A stretch of DNA of 64,000 bases, taken from NCBI RefSeq assembly GCF_947179165.1, contig NC_077242.1, forward strand, positions 23,327,097 to 23,391,096, written 5' to 3'. The notes beneath the pieces are model-generated. The model was not told the DNA's origin, made no database searches, and saw nothing but the letters and a program-made list of their open reading frames with translations. The position numbers and the translations under genes were made by a program. Positions 34,890 through 44,342 of this stretch are shown here, one piece after another (position 1 is the stretch's first letter; each line of letters begins with the position of its first letter). This DNA is from Solanum dulcamara. Its lineage: Eukaryota > Streptophyta > Magnoliopsida > Solanales > Solanaceae.

Positions 34890-35791
34890 GCAAAGGTAGT
34901 GAAGGCAAAGGTAAAGCTGTGGAGATTGAAGCTAGTGAATCTAGCCAACCATAGACGGAGCAAGAGCCAATAATAAAACCACCTTCCCCATTCCCATAAA
35001 AATTTAAAAAGAAGAAAGAGGAGGAATTTTTTAAAAAATTTATAAAGATGCTTAAACAGGTGCAAATTAACTTACATTTGATTGATGTATTGTAGGGAAT
35101 TCCTAAATATGCCAAATTTGTCAAAGATATTGTGGCCAATAAGAGTAAGTTAGCTGAATTTGAAATAGTGTCACTCACTAAAGAGTGTAGTTCAAGAATC
35201 TTGAACAAAGTTAAGCTTCTAGCTAAACAAAAAGATCCAAGTAGTTTCACGGTACAAGTAACTATTGGTAAGTGCAATAATGCAGGAGGTCTCTGTAATC
35301 TAGGTGATAGTATAAACTTGATGCCTAGATCTATGCTTAATAAATTAGGTTTGGAAGAATTTAAGTCAACCACCATTTTATTACAATTAGCTAGACCGGA
35401 TGGTATTATTAAGGATGTGTTAGTTTAAGTGGGATCTCTCATCTTTCCTGTTGATTTTCTTGTATTAGATTTTAAGCTTGACCCAGATGTTCCTTTAATC
35501 TTGGGGCATCCATTCTTAGCAACAGGCGGTGCACTTATTGACATGGCTGCAGGTAGAATGACTAGGAGAGCACATGACAAAGTAGAGGTGTTCAATGTAT
35601 ATCAGGCACTGAAATTTCCTGCAGTCTATGAAAAGTTGTCTTCTATAATTGTCATTCATAATGAAGTCTCAACTCAATGCATTTTAGCAAAAGATCCTTT
35701 GGAAAGAATCATGATGGGCCAAGATATTGAAGAGGACATGAAAGCTAAAGAGTTAGCTAGTGTGCTTGACATGCCAAATGTCAGCATGTAG
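34890..35791 (+). pseudogene. Athila-2 aspartic protease region
   Basis: 35132-35428 shows CNNAGGLCNLGDSINLMPRS; the usual catalytic block CDLGASINLMP has become CNLGDSINLMP, so the catalytic Asp is replaced by Asn. After one stop at 35426 the frame continues (35429-35791) with DPDVPLILGHPFLATGGALI. A Lys/Glu-rich segment precedes it (KKKEEEFFKK, about 35000-35040). The family is clear; the active site is lost. Confidence 0.85.
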
Positions 35792-35863
35792 AGAAAGAAT
35801 GTGGAACCTTTGTACTGAGAATTGAGTCCTTCATCCAAGCGATCTCTTTAAGAAGCTCCTAAC

Positions 35864-37434
35864 TTGGAGTTGAAACAACTGCTAACATATCTCATGTATG
35901 CTTTTATTAGAGTGAATAATACCTTACCTGTAATTTTTTCATCGGTTTTGTCTGAGATGCAATTCACAACAACACTTGAGGTATTAAAAAGGCACAAGAA
36001 GGCAATTGGATGGAAAATAACTGATCTTTATGGTATCAGCCCCTCTTTGTGCATGTATGTGATTTTTATGGAAGGACATAAGGCTAGTGCACAACCAGAA
36101 TGCCAGTTGAACCCTATCATGAAAGAGATGGTGAAGAAAGAAATAATTAAGTGGCTAGATGTAGGCATAATATACCCAATCTCGATAGTAAGCCCAGTTC
36201 AGTGTGTACCACAGATAAGGGGAATGACTGTAGTGATTAATGAGAAGAATGAGTTAATCCCTACAAGAATAATAACTGGTTGGCGTATATGCATGGACTA
36301 CAGAAAGTTAAATGATGCTACAAGGAAAGATCACTACCCTGTGCCATTTATTGACCAAATGCTTGACAGGTCAGCAAGCCAAGAGTACTATTGTTTCTTG
36401 GATGGGTATTCGAGGTACAACCAGATTACCATTGTACTGGAGGACTAGGAAAAGACAAGTTCACATGCCTACATGGGACATATGCATTTAAACGTATATC
36501 GTTTGGTCTTTGCAATGCTCTTGCTACTTTTCAAAGGTGCATGATTGCTATATTTCATGATATGGTGGAAGAGTTTGTAGAGATTTTTATGGATGACTTT
36601 TCATTATTTGGAGAGTTTTTTGATCTTTGTTTGCATAATTTAGAGAAAGTACTACCAAGGTGTGAGGAAACAAATCTCGTCTTAAACTGAGAAAAGTGTC
36701 ATTTCTTAGTAAAGGAAGGTATTGTGTTGGGGAAAAAAGTTTTAAAAGATGGTTTGGAGGTAGACAAAGCTAAAATTGAAGTAATCGAGAAGCTTCCACC
36801 ACCGGTTTCAGTGAAAGGTGTCCGCAGTTTTCTAAGTTATGCTGGATTCTATTGGCGATTCATCAAAGATTTTTCAAAGATCGCTAGACCTATGTGCAAC
36901 TTGTTAGAAAATGAGGTAAAATTTATTTTTTATGATAAATGTTTGCAGGACTTTGAACTCTTGAAGAAGAAGCTGATCGAAGCCCCAATCATGATAGCTC
37001 CTGACTGGGAGATACCTTTTATGCTGATGTGCAATGCAAGTGACACAGCAGTGGGAGCAGTACTGGGACAAACGAAGGATAAAAATTTTCACTCCATCTA
37101 TTATGCTAGCAAGACTCTTGACTCATCTTAGGCCAACTACACTATCAAAGAGAAGGAAATGCTGGCATTGGTTTATGCATTTGATAAATTCTGCTCTTAC
37201 CTGGTAGGTACAAAAGTGATTATTTATACTGACCATGTAGCCCTCAGGTACTTGTTCAACAAGAAGGATGTAAAACCTAGATTAATCAGATGGATTTTAC
37301 TACTCCAAGAATCCGATATTAAAATCAAAGATAGGAGGAGATGCGAAAATCAAATAGCAGACCACCTATCAATATTAGAGAATTCATCTCATGTAGGTGC
37401 GCAAAAGTTGATAAAAGGAAGAGTTTTTGGATGA
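35864..37434 (+). pseudogene. Athila-2 reverse transcriptase and RNase H
   Basis: RT is at 35864-36690: AIGWKITDLYGISPSLCMY, GWRICMDYRKLNDATRKDH, then a frame change near 36420 and FKRISFGLCNALATFQRCM, and the catalytic IFMDDFSLFG with both Asp residues. The connection region starts at 36724 (LPPPVSVKGVRSFLSYAGFY). RNase H includes MLMCNASDTAVGAVLGQ (first catalytic Asp replaced by Asn), [11 protein letters not shown] and [13 protein letters not shown] at 37129 separates the last two parts. This is the best-preserved pol in the window, but it is not functional. Confidence 0.9.
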
Positions 37435-37559
37435 GCAATTGTTGGCAATAGAGGTACAAGTACTCCAATGGTATACAAATATTATGAATTACATAGTGAG
37501 TGGAGTATTTCCCCCAGAGTAAACTCCCAACAAAAGAAAAGGCTAATGTATGAAGCAAA

Positions 37560-38698
37560 GTTCTAAATATGGGATGAACCTTATTTGTTCAAAAGATGTG
37601 TTGATAAGATGATAAGGAGATGGGTGCCTGAATTTAAAGTTCAACAAGTTCTACATAATTCCCATTCATCTGCATATGATGGACATCATGCAGGCGAATG
37701 AACAACCCATAAGGTATTGCAGTCAGGTTTTTTTTGGCGTAATTTGTTTAAAGATGCTGTAGGATTTGTGAAGAGTTATAATCAATGCCAAAGGTTGGGC
37801 ACAATATCAAGAAGGAACAAAATGCCATTGAATAACATCCTGGAGGTAGAGATATTTAATGTGTGGGGAGTAGACTTCATGGGTCCTTTCCCATCGTCAT
37901 ATAGACATCAGTATATACTGGTGGCAGTTGATTACATTTCTAAATGGGTCGAGGCCATTGCTTTCCCAACCAATGACTCTAAAGTGGTAAGTCGTCCGCG
38001 ATGAAGGTAAGTATTTCATAAATCAAATGATAAAAAATCTGTTAGCTAAGTTCGGTGTCAGGCACAAAGTTTCCATAACATATCACCCCCAATCTAGCGG
38101 ACAGGTTGAAGTATCAAATCGTGAGGTGAAGCAAGTCATTCAGAAAATCATTAATGCTACAAGAAAGGACTGGGCTATCAAGCTAGATGAAGTGCTCTGG
38201 GCCTACTGGACTGCATACAAAACACCAATTGGCACTTTACCGTACCATATGGTATTTAGAAAAGCATGTCACCTGCCAGTGGAACTAGAGTACCAAGCAT
38301 ATTGGGCCATCAAAAAGTTGAACCTAGACCCGGAGTTAGCAGGTAGAAAGCATATGGATCACCTCTATGAATTGGATGAATTCAGACTCCACACTTGTTA
38401 GAATGCAAAGATGTATAAAAAGAAGATGAAACGATGGCATGACAAATATATAGTCGCTTGAACATTTGAGCCAGAATAAAACGTCTTGCTCTTTAACTCG
38501 CATTTGCGTCTTTTTCCAGGTAAGCTTCGATCAAAATGGTGTGGACTATTTGAGGTGGTGCAAATGTCGGCACATGGAGCCGTGAAACTATGGAATCGCG
38601 CCAAATCGACCATATTCGTGGTGAATGGACAATGTGTTAAGTACTATTTTGGGAAAGATGTAGATCGTGAGGAAGATGAGATTGAGCTTGAGAATTAA
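37560..38698 (+). pseudogene. Athila-2 integrase with a core deletion
   Basis: The zinc-binding part is at 37640-37830 ([27 protein letters not shown]; the first Cys of CxxC is replaced). The core is at 37855-38000 ([31 protein letters not shown]), then 38002-38400 ([31 protein letters not shown] with the catalytic Glu). The C-terminal part is at 38486-38698 (LFPGKLRSKWCG, VNGQCVKYYFGKDV). Between KVV and DEGKYF about 58 bp present in Athila-3 are missing, which shifts the frame just before the second catalytic Asp. Confidence 0.9.
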
Positions 38699-38713
38699 TG
38701 TAGCTACAACTGA

Positions 38714-38755
38714 GTCATTCTACGACTTTAAATTAGGCGCTGCGCGGGAGGAAAC
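38714..38755 (+). promoter_or_regulatory. Conserved post-pol block (Athila-2)
   Basis: gtcattctacgactttaaat followed by taggcgctgcgcgggaggaaac, starting about 16 nt and centred about 35 nt after the integrase TAA at 38696. It aligns with the Athila-1 and Athila-3 blocks. Confidence 0.65.
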
Positions 38756-40023
38756 TTGTGAGGTTGTGTAAAATATTTTTTATTAGAGGTTATAATGGAT
38801 TTTGTTTTCTAGTTTGCTAAAATTTTATTTTGTTTTAGTGTATTATTAGAATAGTATAAGTTATACATGAAAACAAAATAAAAAAAAAGAGTTTGGGCGA
38901 GTCCTAAATAGTGTAGTATGCGACATCTCTGTGTCACGGATTTTCTCCATCACTATTTAATTTTTGCCCAGGTATGTTTTTGAATATTTTTGGTGAAAAT
39001 ATGTTCCAAGGAAAGTATGAACTAGGTCCACGATGCGGACCTACTTTATTTATGTACAAATTGAATTTTGAAATTTTGGCATGCTAAACAGTGAGGTCTG
39101 CGACAAGTCCGCATCGTGGACCTGAGACATTTTTTGGGATTTTTCATTTAAAAAGACGGGTTTAACCTATTTTAATGGTTTTTACCCGACCAATTCAGTT
39201 TTTAATACCTAAATAGACCCTTTTAACTCCTTATTTTCATAATATTATCTTCCTCTCATTCTTCTACTCTCAACAACTCCTCTCTTCTAAAGCAAATCCG
39301 CGATGCATGCATTTAATTCAAGCAAGATTTGTGAATTTCTCCTTCACACCAACAAGGTGTGTGTTCTTAAACTACTTTTAGGATATGAATGGTTGAAGTT
39401 TACATAAGTAAGTTCTTGGGCTTTAGGTTTTGACTCAATGTAATTGATTCTCATTGTTCTTAGATTGAAATCGTTATGGGTGTGTAAAATTGCTGAGAAA
39501 TTGATTGTTGTGGTTTATTGATTATGGGTTAAGTTCTTGAATTCTAACCCTAATTTTGATGTTAGAGAAAATGGATGTTTGTGGTTGTTATAGATAATGT
39601 ATGTTGAATTCTTGAGTAAGCATACATAAGGCATTGTGTTGAAGTTGGTTTGATTTGTGAAAATAGTGTAGGGTGAGTTTCTATTGTTCTAAATTTTGGG
39701 TTGAAAATATGCTTGAAGTTAGGGGAGATAATTTTGGATAATGCTTTGTTGCTTGAATCATCTATACTTCTTTTAAAGGGGAATGCTAGAATACAAAAGG
39801 CTTCTGTGAATTCTTATAGTATTGGATTCACTATGTTGATTAATTGAAGAATGCCTTGGTTTATTAGCATGTATACATATATTATTCAAATGAAAGAAAG
39901 TCTGAGTACCTTCATATCACTTACAAGCTAATGAAATGCTTAAGTGTGGGGTTGCTGGCCTAAAGTTCGAATGCACGTCTAAGCTCTTATATGTTTTGTT
40001 TTTGGGTGGATTGCTTGAAAAAA
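38756..40023 (+). other. Athila-2 post-pol spacer
   Basis: No coding potential is seen. Two clusters of self-complementary words occur: taggtcc...ggaccta at 39023-39043 and aggtctgcgac...gtggacct at 39094-39123. The second is conserved in Athila-3 (62059-62090). A gtctgagtacc stretch near 39900 recalls the Athila-1 spacer. Confidence 0.6.
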
Positions 40024-41233
40024 ATGTCATCTAGCCAAAGGCCCAGAAAGGAACCAGAAGGCCCTAGCAACAGGAAGAGACAGAGAGGGTCACCCTCTAT
40101 ACCACCTTCCCCACCTATGCCTTGAGGTCAACCTCATCGATTTGGCTTGAGAGCTGTACATCCAACAAGAAAGAATTTGTATAAGCGATACACCAAATCT
40201 CACTATCTATCAGATATGCCCATTGATGAAGAAATATTGGCCAGAGACTACCCACAAATCATGAGAATAATAAAGGATCTTAATATGAATTTCTTGTTTG
40301 CTGACCCGAAGCCATGCAATTTGCTCATGGTGCGGGAATTTTATGCAAATTATCAACCAGATTAGTGAAATCATTACATTACAGTGGAGGGGTTGATGTT
40401 CCTCTATATCCAATGGCCATCAACGAGATATTGGAAACTCATGAGTTGCCTACCACCGCCCTGACTGAGTTGAATATTCAACCACTATATAGGGATGTTC
40501 GTTATACTTTATGTGGGCCTAGGTCAATAGCAAGTGAGTTCATCACGGGCTATGAGGCTACTATAGCACATTCCCATATGCTCATCTTAACAAAAAAGAC
40601 CGTGTATGGGTAAAAATTATCATGCACAGCCTTATTCCAAGCCTCCACTACACCAAAATAACGCGAGACAGAGTGTGCTTGGTCTATGCCCTTATGAAAA
40701 GGGATGGACGTCAATGTTGGTGCTATTATCAAATCAACCATCTGTAAGTGCAGAGTCCATCGAGGTAGAGGGTACGCATTCGGAGGCCTCATCACGGAGA
40801 TATGCCAAAGGGTCAGGGTCCCTAAGGACCAATATGATTATATGGCCCCCTTACCTCGTAGTCTTATGATGTCACCAATATTAATGGGCTAGACTACACT
40901 TATGGCCCAGTCCTCACTACATAGCAGTGCACGAGGTGCGATGATATGATAACAACCCATATGTTTGGCCTGGAGATGCTTCAATACCGCACCGGAGGGC
41001 ATGCCTCTACTAAAGAAGAACTCCGTAAGGTAGAAAGACAATATTCACTAAACGAGCATGCTATGGCTATCCTAGGACTTGTGCCTAATTTTTATAAGCC
41101 TACTGAAGATGACATCCCTACAGATGAGGATATGAGGAGGACAGGTTTAGATATGAAGTCAGATTTTAAGGCCACAGAGTTTGAGCCTTTGGCGGTTAAA
41201 GATTCAGCTGCTGGAGGATTGATGGATGAGTAG
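40024..41233 (+). pseudogene. Athila-2 downstream ORF: plant-transposon-protein-like, in the env position
   Basis: ATG at 40024 (MSSSQRPRKEPEG...), with a basic Pro/Ser-rich start. The same frame continues past one TGA into 40147-40365 (LYKRYTKSHYLSDMPIDEEI, VREFYANYQPD). Later blocks in other frames are GGVDVPLYPMAINEILE, then WVKIIMHSLIPS, LVYALMKRMDVNVGAIIKS and GGLITEICQRVRVP, with an acidic tail near 41100-41230. This order matches what I know as the putative plant transposon protein domain (PF20167-like), found in many plant annotations. It occupies the place of the env-like gene of Athila. Its function is unknown. At least three frame breaks are present. Confidence 0.65.
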
Positions 41234-42430
41234 ATAGGGAAGTCTACTACTTTGTGCTCCTGAAGACAGTGCCCAACTTTAAGTATTGGGTGGAATGTCT
41301 GTTTAATTTAAACTATATCTATTTATTTTTGTTAGTTTGATATTTTAGTTTATCTATTTATCTTTGTCAGTATTGATGTTTTGGTTTATATTGAATGTTT
41401 GATGTCGTTTAAATTTTTTTTATTAACTAATTTGGGTTTTATGGAATTTATTTTTGGTTCTTTGGCCATGGATAGTCCCTTTGAACTGTATATAAAAAAA
41501 GAGTTTTTGTTAGATATTTATAATATATATAAAGTATTTTGCCAAACTATCACATTGCATAGGTAGCAAATAAAATGGTTGAAAAACCATAATTTTGATC
41601 CAAGAAGCCAAGCGCTTTGGAAGAGAATATCGGAGAAATGGGGGGGGGAGGGTTACAATCTTGTGTCACTAAGAGTAAAACCATTGGTGCAAATAATTGA
41701 AAAAAAATCTTGTGTTAGGAAAGAAAAGCATGTGGAAAGTTAAAACAACACCAACCACATTATGGTTGAAGAGAGTAAAGATAAAAAAGAATCCCCTACA
41801 CAGATAAATTAATGAATGGGTAAGCTAAAGAAAGAACAAAGTGGTGAGAATAAGGTTATGAAGTACTTGCATGGAATTGCTAAATATAGTGTATTGAAAG
41901 CTCTTGGGAACCGAGTCACTATACATGTCCATATTACTACCTACCCATCCCCTAGCCCACATTACAATCTGAAAAAATCCTAAGTGATCCTTAAGTATTA
42001 GATGACTTAATAGAACTGCATAATATACTAAGGGCAAGCCTATGGTTCATCTTGAGCAACTTGTGACTTCATTTGAGAGAGTGAGCAAATTTTGTTTAAA
42101 TACCCATTGTTGTTGACAAGGGGTGTAACTGCGAGAGTATGGGTAATTCTTTTCTGGTGAGAGCACATGTTTAATGAAGAAATGGTAATTCTACATGAAT
42201 TATAATTTAACAAGCCATATGAGTTTGTTTCATTACAGAGTCAACTCTCGAGTTTATATGGTATTGAGTTAGTCATTCGCGTGAACAAAATTAGACATGT
42301 GTGTGTAATGTAAGCTACTTGTGCAATCATTGTTGTTTGGTAGAATTGCTTTGTATATCATGTGTTTGGTATTTTAGGAATAAGACTCGGAGTTTTTTCG
42401 AGGAATAACAAAGCTATAAGTGTGGGGTGG
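41234..42430 (+). other. Athila-2 3' untranslated region and polypurine tract
   Basis: Noncoding and AT-rich, with a G9 run at about 41641. The stretch at 41950-42040 (ctagcccacattacaatctg, aaaatcctaagtgatcc, agggcaagccta) is shared with Athila-1 at 54420-54520. The purine-rich aagtgtggggtgg (42418-42430) directly before the 3' LTR is the likely polypurine tract priming plus-strand synthesis. Confidence 0.7.
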
Positions 42431-42541
42431 TGATCTTGGGTATATTTATGTGCCCAATAGCAAATAAAACCCATAATTCATATCAAGTTTAGAGCAAATT
42501 CCTAGAGTTTAGTTCATATTTTTGTATATTTGTGTATTGTT
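42431..42541 (+). mobile_element. Athila-2 3' LTR, first part
   Basis: It starts tgatcttgggtatatttatg and matches the first 110 bp of the 5' LTR (31897 onward). It is interrupted by LINE-2 after tttgtgtattgtt. Confidence 0.9.
42529..42541. repeat. LINE-2 target-site duplication, left copy
   Basis: tttgtgtattgtt (42529-42541) and tttatgtattgtt (48845-48857) flank LINE-2 with one mismatch. The undisturbed 5' LTR has atttgtgtattgttgtaacc at this place, which confirms a single original copy. Confidence 0.85.
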
Positions 42542-42910
42542 TTCTTTTTTTTTGCGGGAACCAGACCCTATACGAGGCTCCCACCTCTCGTGCACAGTCA
42601 GGGGTTAAGCAGCACCCCTAAGCCTTATTATAAATAAAAATAATAATAAAAATACATGGAGGGAGGCATAAACCTTACCTCCGAACTTAAGGTGGTTCAT
42701 AAGTCAGCTAACCTACTAAGGTCGGCCAACTCATCTCCGAATACTAGGTGGAAAAGAGATAAACCTATGAGAGGACTCCTCTCGATACATGCGACTAAGA
42801 AAAACATAAATGAGGGAGACTCTTCCCTTCCATGTAAATATGAGAAAGAAACCTACACTAGTCCTATTCAACTAAGCTACATTAAAAACATAGCTAAATC
42901 AAAGTAGAGC

Positions 42911-44342
42911 AAGTATACGAAACTTCCCATTTTCATGGATCGAGAGCGGTCATGTCATCATTGTACTTCTTAATCTTTTCATACCGAGTTTGTCCATGTG
43001 ATGCGAGTGCGTCATGCAAGGCAAGTATATGTTATCATGATGTTGGTGATTTGGATATGAATAGTGTGTCCGTCATTGAAGGAATTTAAAAAATGACTAG
43101 ATTTTCAAGATCGCTCGACTAACGTCTTCGATTATCCATTCAAGCCGCAAGTTCTTGGGTTCCCTAAATGTGGGAGGTACAGCAATTCTGCAGCTTTGGA
43201 TGTGCTGCAATTCCCCATCTGCAAAGTTTGCCAATGTGCTGTGATACACATTGGAAAAACTAATAAGAACTACAGCTTGTCTTGAGTGTTGAGAGTTGGA
43301 GCAGATGATAGGTGCAGTATCTCTGATAGATTTGTTGTTGATGGCTGCCTCTATTCTAGCAACCTGTAACTTTATAAAAAATAAACCAACCAAACCAACA
43401 AGTTGCTGCTCCTCTTGTTCTTACAAGTGTTGAATCATTCCAGGTTTTGTACTGTGGTGTACCTATACAAACCAGAAAATAAGACCAAAAAGGACCAACA
43501 CAAACTAATAAGAGAGGAAAGACCTGCAATATTGCTTTGAAGATGTTTGAACCTTCTTGATTAGCTACTTCATCCTGTTTTATCACTTGGAGTTGTTGGT
43601 GGTTCATATGTTGGAGCTTCTTAATGTATCTTATTGTGGCAACCTTCAGCATTATGCCCTTGCTCTCCAAATCCCACTGCATCTTCTCAAATACTGCACA
43701 ACCAAGCAACTTGCATAAGCTAGCAAACAAAGGTGCAGGCTGCTGTAACTTGTACTTTGGATTTATTCCTTGTGTGCTATAGATTGCTGGACTTGTGGAT
43801 GAATGATGTTGTTATTGGATATTGTATGTTGGATGGTTTAAGAGTTGCAGCTGCTTAACTACCTGCCACATCCTGTACCTGCACCAAAAGAAGCCAAGGC
43901 AAGTACATGTACTAGGTACAATATACCAATAAGAGGTTGCATTATAGCAGCCTGCACCTCAGTTTGCTGGCTCCATTGTTGAAGTTCTACATCATACTTG
44001 CATCTCCCAGGAAAGGTCCAGGTTTTCAAATATTGTATCATGCCACTACTGTACCAGGATGCACATTTAAAAGGCCTTCCTGTACCAGGATGCACATTTA
44101 AAAGGCCTTCCAATTGATGGTTGATATGTTACAGGTTTGTATGTACCTGCACAGCCAAGAGAGAAAAGAAAAAGGAAGAAAACATCTATTCTAATCCTAA
44201 CTTGTAAAGTTAGTTTGTTTATTCTAAGCAAGCAGGTAGCTGGGGAGACTTTCCCCTTTATAGTGATCCTAACTATAGAACCTTCAAAGTAGTTATAACT
44301 ATGCATAATAATAACCATTTTGAATAGTAAGTTGGACCAACA
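42911..44342 (-). other. Unassigned 1.4-kb segment within LINE-2
   Basis: LINE-1 has nothing equivalent between its 3' UTR and the end of its RNase H. On the minus strand the segment begins tgttggtccaacttactatt at 44342 (an LTR-like TGTTGG start). A TATA-like tcactataaagggg lies near 44265-44254 and an AATAAAC near 44224. Open stretches without known motifs are at 44113-43859, 43730-43356 and 43393-43097. It could be a secondary insertion (a small LTR element or captured gene) or a variant 3' region of this L1 subfamily. No target duplication was seen. Confidence 0.4.
44050..44111. repeat. Perfect 31-bp tandem duplication
   Basis: tgtaccaggatgcacattta plus aaaggccttcc occurs at 44050-44080 and again at 44081-44111 without differences. 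Confidence 0.95.

Noticed and set aside
34777..35376. A 199-codon minus-strand open frame
   Set aside because: It is the antisense shadow of the Athila-2 gag end and protease region; the plus frame has the conserved protease motifs.
42539..42560. A new LTR start at the T-run
   Set aside because: It is the LINE-2 poly(A) tail, as shown by the flanking 13-bp duplication and the LTR continuing at 48858.
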